A DNA stretch of 18,288 nucleotides from Gemmatimonadota bacterium (lineage in GTDB: Bacteria > Latescibacterota > UBA2968 > UBA8231). Every line of letters starts with the position of its first letter. Within the stretch, counting starts at the first letter, position 1. Made by a program: the position numbers and the translations under genes. The DNA is taken from NCBI GenBank assembly GCA_002712305.1, contig PATE01000093.1:1-18288 (forward strand), given 5' to 3'. The notes beneath the pieces are model-generated. The model worked only from the letters and a program-made list of their open reading frames with translations. It was not told where the DNA came from and made no database searches. Shown here piece by piece: positions 6,815-14,283 of this stretch.

Positions 6815-7933
6815 GTGAAGAGCCAACTCTCGACCAATCTCGGACTTCCCCTGATCGACCTGGCAGACGCCCCGCCCCGGCCGGGAGCGCATCGGCACGC
6901 GATCGTGGACCAGGTCGAAGGGTACTATCTGGGACAGCCCGACACGCTGCTGTTGGAGGACGGTCGAACGATTCTGGTGGCCTATCCCAACGGCCACGGT
7001 GGCCCCGACACGATTCTGAAGCGCTCCACCGATGCAGGACTCTCCTGGAGTGATCGTCTGCCGGTGCCAGCCAGTTTCGTCGGAGCGCATAACGCGCCGA
7101 CGATCCATCGACTCATCGATTCTGACGGCAAGCGCAGGATCTTCCTCAACACGTCCTTTCCTGCTATGCGGTCGTCGCTGTCGGAAGACGACGGCAAGAC
7201 ATGGACCGATCTGGAGCTCATGTGGCGAAAAAACAAATGGCGCCGCGGCTTCAAGGGGCATGCGCCGATGAAGTCGGTGATCCCCATCGACTGTGGGGGC
7301 TATCTGGGGATGTATCACGATCATTTCGAGGATGATGCAGGGCAGCAGGTGGTCATCCCCTTCACGACGGTGACAACCGACGGCGGGCTGACGTGGTCGG
7401 ATCCGATCCGCGCGGGCGTGCACACGTCTCAGCCCGGCGCCCAGCCATGCGAGCCCTGTCTGCTGCGCAATCCTGCAGACGGCAGGATCGTGGCACTGCT
7501 GCGGGAAAACTCGGGGGATCACCAATCGCTGATGATGTACAGCGACGACGACGGGCAGAGCTGGTCTGAGATGACGGAGGTACAGCCACCTCTGACCGGC
7601 TCTCGCCACATCGCCCGCTTCTCCCCCGATGGGCGCATCGTCGTCACGATGAGAGACACTGCCACCGACAGCTCGACCCATGGCGACTTTGTCGGCTGGG
7701 TGGGCACCTGGGATGACCTCATCCACGCAAAGCCAGGCCAGTATCGGCTGCGACTGCTGCGTAATCATGGCCGCCCAGGTGACACGGGTTACGCCGGTCT
7801 CGAGGTGTTGCCCGATGGTAGCTTCGTCTCTACGACCTACTGCGTCATGGCCCCCACTGAGTCACCCCTCGTGGTCAGTCTTCGATTTGACCTCGATGAG
7901 ATCGATCAGCTGGCGACGAACCTCGATGGTTGA
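6815..7933 (+). CDS. Sialidase-like Asp-box (BNR repeat) beta-propeller protein
   Basis: This 372-residue protein has four Asp-boxes of the form S/T-x-D-x-G-x-T/S-W: at 71-78, 123-130, 187-194 and 243-250. They are spaced as the blades of a six-bladed sialidase-type propeller. Candidate catalytic residues are Arg230 in LLRENSGD, Arg280 in VTMRDT, and the Tyr pair in FVSTTYCV (341-342) after a typical GYAGLEVLPDG strand. Family members hydrolyse terminal sialic acids or other glycosidic bonds (GH33-like). There is no signal peptide, so it appears cytoplasmic and may act on imported oligosaccharides. The start is GTG at 6815 with AGGA about eleven bases upstream, so the exact N-terminus is uncertain. 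Asp-boxes alone do not prove sialidase activity; a non-sialic acid substrate or a binding role is possible. Confidence 0.8.
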   Translation: MKSQLSTNLGLPLIDLADAPPRPGAHRHAIVDQVEGYYLGQPDTLLLEDGRTILVAYPNGHGGPDTILKRSTDAGLSWSDRLPVPASFVGAHNAPTIHRLIDSDGKRRIFLNTSFPAMRSSLSEDDGKTWTDLELMWRKNKWRRGFKGHAPMKSVIPIDCGGYLGMYHDHFEDDAGQQVVIPFTTVTTDGGLTWSDPIRAGVHTSQPGAQPCEPCLLRNPADGRIVALLRENSGDHQSLMMYSDDDGQSWSEMTEVQPPLTGSRHIARFSPDGRIVVTMRDTATDSSTHGDFVGWVGTWDDLIHAKPGQYRLRLLRNHGRPGDTGYAGLEVLPDGSFVSTTYCVMAPTESPLVVSLRFDLDEIDQLATNLDG

Positions 7934-7944
7934 GGCGGCTGCTG

Positions 7945-7960
7945 GATGGCGACGGCCATC
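7945..7960. terminator. Small hairpin between convergent genes, weak terminator candidate
   Basis: GATGGC and GCCATC form a perfect 6-bp stem with a GACG loop in the 35-bp gap between the sialidase-like stop and the lipoprotein stop. There is only a short TCTTCT stretch after it and no T-run on the other side, so a bidirectional terminator is possible but weakly supported. Confidence 0.3.
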
Positions 7961-7968
7961 GTGATCTT

Positions 7969-8706
7969 CTAGAACTTCAGATCCATGTAGTCCTCGTAGT
8001 AGTGATAGTTCCTTCGAGTGAGCGGCGCCGTAGAGGACAGCTCTGGATCCTCTTCCACACCGCCGTTGTAGTTGTAGCGGCATACAGCGAACTGCCATGC
8101 CGTCCCCAATGCCGGGGGCTCTGTCAGGCCGAAGGCTGCCCAAGGGATCGTGAGTTCAGCAGACCAGGATCCGTCCACGACACGTGTCTGGTAAGTGGTA
8201 CCGCTCTCCGGCGTGATGATGTCCTCCCACGTATGCTCGCCAGACTGCATGCCGGCGCGGGAAGGAATGTGCAGATCCATGAGGAAATTGTTCGGGGTGA
8301 CGTGAACCTCCCAATAGTCTGAGCGGTCGAGACCCGGTTTGACGAAGACTTCGACGACGTCGCCGAGAGTCCACATGCGCTGCTGGTTGGCTGTGGCCGT
8401 GGAGAAGATGTCCGAGTCTTCGAAACGGACGTGAACGCTGAGTCCAGCTGCTGTGGCGCCGATGCGGGCGACACCGGATTCCTTCGGCATCGTTTCGGAC
8501 CAGTTCTGGCGCAGCGGGAGAGGAGCACAGGCCGCATACTTGGAGGGTACATCGGTGGTCAGGTCAGCTGGCCCTTCGGAGAGTCGGGGGCTGGTCACTT
8601 CGGCCATGGCTTCTGCTTTCCTGTCACGCTCGACGATGTCTTTCTTGGCGCACGATATCAGGACTGCCAGCATCAGGCAGCCGACGGGGATGAGTCTGGT
8701 GGGCAT
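7969..8706 (-). CDS. CBM9-like carbohydrate-binding lipoprotein
   Basis: I place the start at the ATG 8706-8704, giving 245 residues. A strong AGGAGA lies six bases upstream, and the resulting N-terminus is a lipoprotein signal: MPTRLIP, a hydrophobic core, and lipobox LISC with Cys19. A longer frame reaching 8808 would bury this signal, so it is rejected. After a Lys/Glu/Asp linker, the domain reads RIGATAAGLSVHVRFEDSD, then LGDVVEVFVKP, YWEVHVTPNNFLMDLHIPSR, WSAELTIPWAAFGL and WQFAVCRYNYNG. This strand pattern is that of CBM9/DOMON-like sugar-binding sandwiches. The protein should be anchored to a membrane facing the exterior and bind sugars or glycans. It is convergent with the sialidase-like gene, so the two are not one operon despite the shared carbohydrate theme. 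Confidence 0.8.
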   Translation of the reverse strand: MPTRLIPVGCLMLAVLISCAKKDIVERDRKAEAMAEVTSPRLSEGPADLTTDVPSKYAACAPLPLRQNWSETMPKESGVARIGATAAGLSVHVRFEDSDIFSTATANQQRMWTLGDVVEVFVKPGLDRSDYWEVHVTPNNFLMDLHIPSRAGMQSGEHTWEDIITPESGTTYQTRVVDGSWSAELTIPWAAFGLTEPPALGTAWQFAVCRYNYNGGVEEDPELSSTAPLTRRNYHYYEDYMDLKF

Positions 8707-8712
8707 GATGGG

Positions 8713-8718
8713 TCTCCT
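8713..8718 (-). promoter_or_regulatory. Shine-Dalgarno that fixes the lipoprotein start
   Basis: On the minus strand this is AGGAGA, six bases before the ATG at 8706. It selects the start directly before the lipoprotein signal peptide over the longer open frame. Confidence 0.7.
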
Positions 8719-8869
8719 GTCCATGTGCGGAAAATGTGGCTTTGATCGAGATTCGCTAGTGAGCGGTAGCAAATGAAGGCCGTATTCATCGCGATACCAA
8801 GAGCCCACGGATAGGGCCTCTGTGCGACGCCAGATCGAGCTGCGCTAGACCTTTACAGGAAACGCTCGG

Positions 8870-9115
8870 ATGAACCTTAGCTCAGCCCCCCATGATCGAT
8901 CCGTGTCTTCATGCGAAATCCTGCGCGTGAATCAGGCGTTTACGAGCCAACTTGGCTTGACCGCCGAGGAACTTGCACATGGCGCCCTGGTCGAATGGAT
9001 CCACCCCGATGATTGGCCCGCCCTCGAGGCAGTCGTGCTCTACTTGGCGAAGCCGTTCACGCCTGATCAATTGCGCCATGAGGTGCATCGAACGCTATTG
9101 CTGGCGGGTTCTTAG
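8870..9115 (+). pseudogene. PAS/receiver remnant of a hybrid sensor kinase or response regulator
   Basis: The 81-residue frame joins parts of two signalling domains. Residues about 14-50 (SCEILRVNQAF, LGLTAEELAHG, VEWIHPDDWPALEAVV) look like the central and C-terminal part of a PAS domain. Residues about 57-78 (LYLAKPFTPDQLRHEVHRTLL) look like the last strand and helix of a receiver domain, including the conserved Lys-Pro. Histidine kinase and ATPase domains and the phospho-acceptor Asp are missing. The simplest reading is a large internal deletion that joined PAS to the end of the receiver in frame. The ATG has AGGAA about eight bases upstream and an in-frame TAG further upstream, so it could still be translated. 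A terminator candidate follows. I consider it non-functional as a kinase or regulator. Confidence 0.6.
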
Positions 9116-9138
9116 CCGTTAGGAGGTCGGGCGACGAA

Positions 9139-9180
9139 CCTTTCGGAGTGTGAGGTCCGAAGGATTTTCTTCACATTTTT
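9139..9180 (+). terminator. Intrinsic terminator after the PAS/receiver remnant
   Basis: CCTTTCGGA (9139-9147) pairs with TCCGAAGG (9156-9163) with one bulged T and an 8-base loop. It is followed by the T-rich ATTTTCTTCACATTTTT to 9180. Position and shape fit a rho-independent terminator 23 bp after the remnant's stop. It implies that the NHL gene at 9214 needs its own promoter. Confidence 0.55.
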
Positions 9181-9202
9181 GTCGCCTTAGCTCACCCGCT
9201 CC

Positions 9203-9208
9203 GGAGGG
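9203..9208 (+). promoter_or_regulatory. Shine-Dalgarno for the NHL-repeat gene
   Basis: GGAGGG lies five bases before the ATG at 9214. It is the strongest ribosome binding site in this stretch and argues that the shortened NHL gene is really translated from this ATG. Confidence 0.55.
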
Positions 9209-9213
9209 ATTTC

Positions 9214-10242
9214 ATGGATGTGGCGCGAAGCAAGCTCTACTTCGCCGATGTCAGCAACCGGCGAGTGCGTGTCGTTGATCTCTCCTCCGGGGTAATCCGA
9301 ACTGTCGCCGGAGGCGGCACCATTTCCGGCGATGCCAGCGATATCGGCGATGGCCGGCCTGCAACATCTGCCGTGTTCTCCACACATCCCATGAGGGTTA
9401 TGGTCGACGATGACGATGCTCTATTCGTCACCGATGCCCATCAGAACAGAGTTCGCCGTGTGGATCCGGTGACGCAGGTCATCAGCACAGTCGCCGGCAA
9501 CGGTGCGGAGACGTTTTCCGGCGATGGCGGTCCGGCGACGCGGGCAGGTCTGTCCATACCACACGGTGCCCGCTTCGATCAATGGGGAAACCTGTTCATC
9601 GCCGACACGCGCAATCACCGCATTCGCCGCGTCGATGGCGTTACGGGGCAAATCAGCACGGTTGCCGGAACAGGTAACGAGGGATATTCGGGCGACGATG
9701 GGCCTGCCACGGCTGCTGACCTGGCGGCGCCTCTTGCCGTCGACATCGACGCCAACGGCAACCTGTTTATCGTGGACACCGACAATGACCGCCTTCGCCG
9801 CGTCGATGCCTCGACGGGCGTGATGACGACCGTCGCCGGCGTGGGTGCGATCGGTGCCCTCGAAGACGGTGTCTCTGCCCATGAGGCGCGTTTCGGTCGC
9901 CTGCGCGATGTCGTTGTCGTAGATGGTGCTCTGATCGTGGCTGACGGCAACAACTCCATCGTGTTCCGTCTTGACCTGACCACAGGTGTCATCCGGCACG
10001 TAGCCGGTACGGGCACCGAGGGCTTCTCGGGTGACGAGGGCCCGGCGACGCAGGCACAACTGCACCATCCCTACAGCATCGCCGTCGACGAAGGGGGCCA
10101 TCTGTTCATCAAGGACAGTCTCAACCAACGTCTCCGCCGGGTCGATCAGGTGACAGGAACGATCTCGACCATCGCTGGTAGTGGCGAAAAGGGTCTCTCA
10201 GGTGACGACGGTCCCGCTTTCGAGGCGAGTCTGTCCTGCTGA
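9214..10242 (+). CDS. NHL-repeat six-bladed beta-propeller protein without signal peptide
   Basis: The 342-residue product is almost entirely made of six NHL-type repeats of about 56 residues. Each has a pattern near LFIAD..N.R.RRVD..TG.ISTVAG.G and, in most, SGD.GPAT. The repeat marks are SNRRVRVVD, QNRVRRVD, NHRIRRVD, NDRLRRVD, a diverged NNSIVFRLD, and NQRLRRVD. It begins at the first strand of blade one and stops just after the linker of blade six, so it holds close to six whole repeat units and could close as a propeller. NHL propellers usually bind proteins or ligands; most relatives I know of with this repeat are exported, but no signal peptide is seen here. The frame is open upstream only to a TGA at 9151-9153 and adds no signal. 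It may be a cut-down copy of a longer exported protein. Confidence 0.75.
   Translation: MDVARSKLYFADVSNRRVRVVDLSSGVIRTVAGGGTISGDASDIGDGRPATSAVFSTHPMRVMVDDDDALFVTDAHQNRVRRVDPVTQVISTVAGNGAETFSGDGGPATRAGLSIPHGARFDQWGNLFIADTRNHRIRRVDGVTGQISTVAGTGNEGYSGDDGPATAADLAAPLAVDIDANGNLFIVDTDNDRLRRVDASTGVMTTVAGVGAIGALEDGVSAHEARFGRLRDVVVVDGALIVADGNNSIVFRLDLTTGVIRHVAGTGTEGFSGDEGPATQAQLHHPYSIAVDEGGHLFIKDSLNQRLRRVDQVTGTISTIAGSGEKGLSGDDGPAFEASLSC
9217..10236 (+). repeat. Six tandem NHL repeat units
   Basis: Six in-frame units of roughly 170 bp. Their VAG.G signatures lie near residues 31, 93, 150, 207, 263 and 320. Unit four lacks the SGD.GPAT stretch and unit five lacks the RRVD motif; the others are close to each other. 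The repeat is visible mainly at protein level, with diverged codons, so recent duplication is unlikely. Confidence 0.7.
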
Positions 10243-10271
10243 GTCGATTTCACGGCGAATCGATCTTCTAA

Positions 10272-10928
10272 GCGGTTCGCCCTCTCAATCGACTCACGAC
10301 GTCAGGCATCACGATCACGGGAGATGTACGCGAGACCCGAGGTGCCGCCGTCGAAACCGAAGTAGATGTGGAGGACAGCAATGTGGCACGTGAACGAGGC
10401 GTGGCGGGAGTGCGGATCGACGACCCTGGCGACGGTGTCACCTTCCGTTTCGAGGACGTCGGCAATGGACGGGTTCGTGCGACGCGGTTCGAAACGCAGA
10501 ACGGTGAGCAAGTAGCGGCGGGCAGTCAGACCCTGTCGATCACCAGTGCAGGGGCCACGGCAGGCCGCGGTGAGGCGCCGGGCACCCTTCGATTCGACGA
10601 GATCGGCTTGGAGTTGGAGCTCGATGCAAACTACACCCCAGGTGATCTGCAGTTCGTCGAGCTTTCTTCCGGGCCATCGACATCAGGCCAGGTCGCCGCA
10701 GGTCGGCAGGATGCGCGTTCCGAGCCTGAGCCCGATCGGACCTCCGTCGCGGAGGCCGCACTGAATCGTACGCTTGACCGTCTGGCGGAACGCGGGCAGC
10801 AGATCGAGAGAGACCTGACGGCGGAGGAGTCGTCTCTGCTGGCCCTTGTCGATCGACTTGCGGGCGATGGCTCTTCGACCGCAGGTTCGCCGGCCCACAA
10901 GACAGTCGAGATGCCCAACTCAGAGTGA
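10272..10928 (+). pseudogene. Open frame of unknown family lacking a convincing start, probable 5'-truncated remnant
   Basis: The frame opens after a TAA at 10269-10271 and runs to a TGA at 10926-10928. Coding-like sequence (NRLTTSGITITGDVRETRG) begins at once, but no ATG or well-placed GTG/TTG with a ribosome binding site is seen. The first GTG, at 10368, would cut into this sequence. The body is beta-rich (VTFRFEDVGNGRVRATRF, TLSITSAGA, TLRFDEIGLELELDANYTPGD), followed by an acidic helical tail (ALNRTLDRLAERGQQIERDL, LLALVDRLAG). The FDEIGLELELD...GD pattern weakly recalls the variable region of flagellin-type proteins; I would not call it on that. It may be the 3' part of a larger structural protein whose 5' end was lost, or a short gene with an unusual start. 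Confidence 0.4.
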
Positions 10929-10946
10929 TGACCAAGGCCCTCGTCG

Positions 10947-10962
10947 CGTAGGCAATCCTACG
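10947..10962. terminator. Hairpin between convergent gene ends, weak terminator candidate
   Basis: CGTAGG and CCTACG form a perfect 6-bp stem around a CAAT loop, with outer GTC/GAC bases able to extend it past a bulge. It lies between the plus-strand remnant and the end of the minus-strand four-gene set. No strong T-run follows on either strand, so its role is uncertain. Confidence 0.35.
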
Positions 10963-11019
10963 ACTGAGCGTGTTCTTCAGTTACTGAGCTGAGCGGCGCC
11001 GCCGGTATCAGACGGTCCG

Positions 11020-11913
11020 TTACACGTGTTCGGGCAGGAAACGTTTCCAATTCTCATAGATGATGTTGTGGATCATTTCGTCAGGCACCTTCGGGAAGCT
11101 AGTGCCCTCGACGACCTGATTGACCTTGTGCTGGCCGGCAATCACCTGCGCAGCGGTGGCGGACGGGAAGTCGGAGCCAAAGATCAGCTTGTGTTCGACG
11201 CCGTATTCAATGGCAGAGATGAAGGCCTGATAGTGCCGTAGCGGTCGGTAGTGAAGGGCGGAGATATTCGAGTACAGATTCGGATGTTTGCGGATCAGTA
11301 CGACGCACTCGTCCTCCCATGGATGTCCCATATGGGCGATCACGATGCGTAGGTCGGGACAGGCGACGGCGATGTCCTCGAGTTGAATGGGATTGGCATA
11401 CTTCAGCGGCCCTGGCCGAACAAAAGAGGTGCCCTGGTGGATGTTCACGGGAATGCCGAGGGACTCGGCTTTCTTGAACAGGGGAAGATGCCGCGGGTCC
11501 TGCGGATCCCAATTCTGATAGATCGGTGAACACTTGAGGCCGCGCAGGCCGAGGTCATTCACATAGTGTTCGAGCTGTTCGATGCAGTCTTCATCATTTG
11601 GGTCGACTGAACACCAACCGATGAACTTGTCGTGCTGGGAGACGAAGTCGGCGACCAGTTGCTGGTCGACATGGATCCCGCAAAAGGGCGCCTTGATTCC
11701 AAAGACGATGACTTTGTCGGCGTCCTGTGTCGCTTCAAGCAGTTGGTCAGGTTTCGAATCGAAGGCATTGGCCTCCGCCACATCGCTCCCTGCGAAGTAG
11801 ACATCATCCGACAACTTCATCTTGGCCCGCTTTGCCTCCCAGGCGAATTCGACGAACTCGTCGGAGAGGTGATCGGGATACCACATCAGGTTCGTATGTG
11901 TGTCAAAAAGCAT
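11020..11913 (-). CDS. Amidohydrolase-2 family metal-dependent hydrolase (TIM barrel)
   Basis: The 297-residue protein fits the amidohydrolase-2 family of hydrolases and decarboxylases. The N-terminal strand reads LFDTHTNLMWYP, where most members have D-x-H-x-H; here the second His is Asn8, leaving His6. Other family marks are intact: VNIHQGTSF (His159), VIAHMGHPWE (His194) and IFGSDFPSA (Asp248). Members cleave cyclic amides or lactones or decarboxylate aromatic and sugar-derived acids. With Asn8 the metal site may be altered, or the enzyme may use a mononuclear site without this ligand. It is cytoplasmic, and last in a set of four minus-strand genes, 47 bp after the cyclodeaminase-family gene. 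No clear ribosome binding site is seen before the ATG at 11913. Substrate unknown; lactone hydrolysis in a sugar pathway is one possibility. Confidence 0.8.
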   Translation of the reverse strand: MLFDTHTNLMWYPDHLSDEFVEFAWEAKRAKMKLSDDVYFAGSDVAEANAFDSKPDQLLEATQDADKVIVFGIKAPFCGIHVDQQLVADFVSQHDKFIGWCSVDPNDEDCIEQLEHYVNDLGLRGLKCSPIYQNWDPQDPRHLPLFKKAESLGIPVNIHQGTSFVRPGPLKYANPIQLEDIAVACPDLRIVIAHMGHPWEDECVVLIRKHPNLYSNISALHYRPLRHYQAFISAIEYGVEHKLIFGSDFPSATAAQVIAGQHKVNQVVEGTSFPKVPDEMIHNIIYENWKRFLPEHV

Positions 11914-11960
11914 GAGACCGTCTGTTTCGGTTGGAAGTTGAAGAGGTTGGCGTAGAGATC

Positions 11961-12950
11961 TTACATCGGCAAGCGCATGCCGAGACCGAGTTCGACGGCA
12001 CGTGCGACAACGGGCATGGCCGTCGCCATGTCCTCCAACGCCAGACCCAGATTGATCGCGATGGTGCGCTCGTCTTCGTGTTCACGACCTGGTTCGAGGC
12101 CCGCCACAATCTGGCCGAGATCGGCGTAGGGCGCAGGCGTGTCACCGAAGTAGCCGGCCTCGCGATAATACCCGAGTTGCCCCACATCGTCGGTGGCCAG
12201 CTTGTCCGCCTGGCGCAGGGCAGCACCCGTCCAGTATGAATCGAAATCGACAGGACAGGCAAAGGCACCTGGCGCCAGCCAGTCCGCCTCGATCACCGGC
12301 GTCGGTTTCTTCAGGATGGGTCCACTGGTCACGACCAGATCGGTATCGACCACGGCCTGCCTGGGGTCGGCGACGATCTCGATATCCAGTTCGAGTTCGG
12401 CAGACATTTCACGGGCAAAACGCTCAGCGGCGTCTGTGTGGAGATCAAAGACACGAACCCGGGTCAGTGAGAACACACAGGCCAGCGCCTGCAGATTGCT
12501 GCGTCCCTGAACGCCACAGGCAATGATGCCTGCCGTAGTGCTGTCGGGTCGGGCGAGGTGTCGGGCGGCTACGGCCGTGGCTGCGCCGGTGCGCTGCGCC
12601 GTGATCCAGGTGGCATCCATGATGGCCGTCGGGATTCCGGTCTCCGGATCATTCAGAATCAGCAACCCGGTGATATAGGGCAGCCCCTTGGCCTGATTGC
12701 CTGGATATCCGGAAATCCACTTCACGCCCGCCGATTCAAGACTTGGGATATAGGCGGGCATGGCGTGAATGAAGGCGTCCTTCCGCGTGTGGATGCCTGG
12801 TTTGGGTGGCATTTCGACACGGCCCTCTCCCTTCTCGGCGAACATCTGCTCCAGAGCGTCGATGATCGACAACATGGGCAGACCCACGGACTCGACATCC
12901 TGCCGGCTCAGATAGAGGATGGTTTCTGGCTGCATCGGTTTTTCCATCAC
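11961..12950 (-). CDS. Ornithine cyclodeaminase / mu-crystallin family protein
   Basis: The 329-residue protein has the full family pattern. The substrate domain includes MPPKPGIHTRKDAFIHAMPAYIP and GVKWISGYPGN (Lys77, the family's substrate-domain lysine), followed by MDATWITAQRTGA (Arg120). The Rossmann part shows GVQGRS (146-151), then FACPVDFDSYW with Asp235 and Asp237 in the region of the catalytic acid, and the C-terminal ERTIAINLGLALEDMATA. Members are NAD(P)-dependent: ornithine cyclodeaminases, alanine dehydrogenases, ketimine reductases or opine-type dehydrogenases. Which reaction occurs here cannot be told. The longest start is GTG at 12950 with ATG directly after (12947), and a third at 12935; none has a clear ribosome binding site. 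It lies 81 bp downstream of the Gfo/Idh/MocA gene, probably in the same operon. Confidence 0.88.
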   Translation of the reverse strand: MMEKPMQPETILYLSRQDVESVGLPMLSIIDALEQMFAEKGEGRVEMPPKPGIHTRKDAFIHAMPAYIPSLESAGVKWISGYPGNQAKGLPYITGLLILNDPETGIPTAIMDATWITAQRTGAATAVAARHLARPDSTTAGIIACGVQGRSNLQALACVFSLTRVRVFDLHTDAAERFAREMSAELELDIEIVADPRQAVVDTDLVVTSGPILKKPTPVIEADWLAPGAFACPVDFDSYWTGAALRQADKLATDDVGQLGYYREAGYFGDTPAPYADLGQIVAGLEPGREHEDERTIAINLGLALEDMATAMPVVARAVELGLGMRLPM

Positions 12951-13031
12951 GTGGTTGAGTGGTGCCGAATCTCGTCTCAGTGTGCAGAGTCATTTGGTGG
13001 CATGGACGATCGGTAACGGTCAGCATACTGT

Positions 13032-14240
13032 CTACAGTTTCCACATCCGATCGACGTCCTTCTGGTAGGCATTCACCTTGCCGCTCAGGACATCCTTCAC
13101 CTTCACCACCTGGCCACATTTCCCAGACTCGTAGACGGCCTCGCTCACCGCTTTGGACCGCAGCCCCTCTTCGACGTCGATCTCCACGGGCCGACCGGTG
13201 CTCAGTGCGTCGATGAAGTCCCACAATTCAAGGGTCACACCGCCCGTGATTCCGTAGGGAAACAGGCGTTCGCGCTTGCGGGGACCGAGGGTTTCCAGAT
13301 ACATGGACTGCAGTTTCTCCATGCTATAGCTGGTACCGTCGAGCATCTGAGCCTCGCCGCGCGCCTGAAAGGCGGCTGGATGGAAAATGTCACTGTCGAT
13401 GAGGGATCCCTTTGTACCACTCATCGTCAGTTGTGTGAAGCCCTTGCCAGGGGCGCTGATCGTCCATGACCACGTGCCGATCAGCCCAGACGAGAAGTTG
13501 AAGATGCTCGTCCAGAAGTCCTCCTGGGCGCTGTTGACGACGCGGTCGCCCTTCGTGTGCGGGCGATCGTAGATCTGTTCGACGCGAGCGTAGACCGAAT
13601 CGATCTCGCCGAACCAGTAGCGCATCGTGTCGACCCAGTGGGCGCCTGAATCCATCACCATGCCACAGCCACCGAGCTTGCGATCGATACGCCAGTGCCA
13701 GCCGCCGATCTGCGCCGGGTCATTCCACGATGCGGCGATGGCCCACCACAACCGGGGTTGACCCAGTAGACCGTCATTGAACGCCCAGTGAATCGTTCGC
13801 TGGCCGATGCTGCGACGACACTGCTCGGCCGTGGCGGCGACGAGGCCTGTCTTCTTCGCCATGGCCGCGATCTTCTTCGATGCCTTCACGGTCACGCCGA
13901 TGGGTTTTTCACACAACACATTGATGCCACCAGCCATCAATTCGCACGACAACACGTGATGCAGACCGTGGGGGCTGCAGATATCGGCCCCATCCACCTG
14001 CAGGCCGCTGTTCAGGAGCTGATCGATGGTCTTGAACGTCTGAACGTCGAAACCACAGCTATCTTTCAGCCGTTGCGAGAATGCCTCTGCCCGTTCCTTC
14101 ACCTCGTCGACAGCGGCGACAATGCGGAAGCGGCCCTCCCCGGCGCGCATCAGTTCCTCGTAGCTATTCAGATGGGCGCCGGCCATGCCTCCGCAGCCGA
14201 CGATCGTCAGATCGATAGATTTGCCCTTCTTGCCTGCCAT
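13032..14240 (-). CDS. Gfo/Idh/MocA family NAD(P)-dependent oxidoreductase
   Basis: The 402-residue protein opens with a Rossmann domain: LTIVGCGGMAGAH (GxGxxA at 15-20) and VAAVDE, with Asp45 ending the second strand, which points to NAD. The family motif CEKPIG lies at 110-115, and GAHWVDTMRYWFG supplies the catalytic His201 and Asp204 pair. The C-terminal sheet domain includes FNFSSGLIGTWSWTIS and LTMSGTKGSLID. Family enzymes oxidise or reduce sugars, inositols and amino-sugar derivatives. No Tat or Sec signal is seen, unlike the many exported relatives, so it is cytoplasmic. AGGTAG lies upstream of the ATG at 14240. The gene is 43 bp downstream of the isomerase-like gene. The partner set suggests inositol-like or uronic acid-like catabolism; this is inference. 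Confidence 0.93.
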   Translation of the reverse strand: MAGKKGKSIDLTIVGCGGMAGAHLNSYEELMRAGEGRFRIVAAVDEVKERAEAFSQRLKDSCGFDVQTFKTIDQLLNSGLQVDGADICSPHGLHHVLSCELMAGGINVLCEKPIGVTVKASKKIAAMAKKTGLVAATAEQCRRSIGQRTIHWAFNDGLLGQPRLWWAIAASWNDPAQIGGWHWRIDRKLGGCGMVMDSGAHWVDTMRYWFGEIDSVYARVEQIYDRPHTKGDRVVNSAQEDFWTSIFNFSSGLIGTWSWTISAPGKGFTQLTMSGTKGSLIDSDIFHPAAFQARGEAQMLDGTSYSMEKLQSMYLETLGPRKRERLFPYGITGGVTLELWDFIDALSTGRPVEIDVEEGLRSKAVSEAVYESGKCGQVVKVKDVLSGKVNAYQKDVDRMWKL

Positions 14241-14283
14241 GGTTGTCTACCTGTTGTCTTGTCGGACGTGAATTGCCAGGGTG

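Noticed and set aside
6809-7768. 319-residue minus-strand frame
   Set aside because: Antisense to the Asp-box protein, whose four Asp-boxes prove the plus strand; the reverse frame is a codon-bias shadow.
9421-10128. 235-residue minus-strand frame
   Set aside because: Antisense shadow of the NHL repeats; its own apparent repeats only mirror them.
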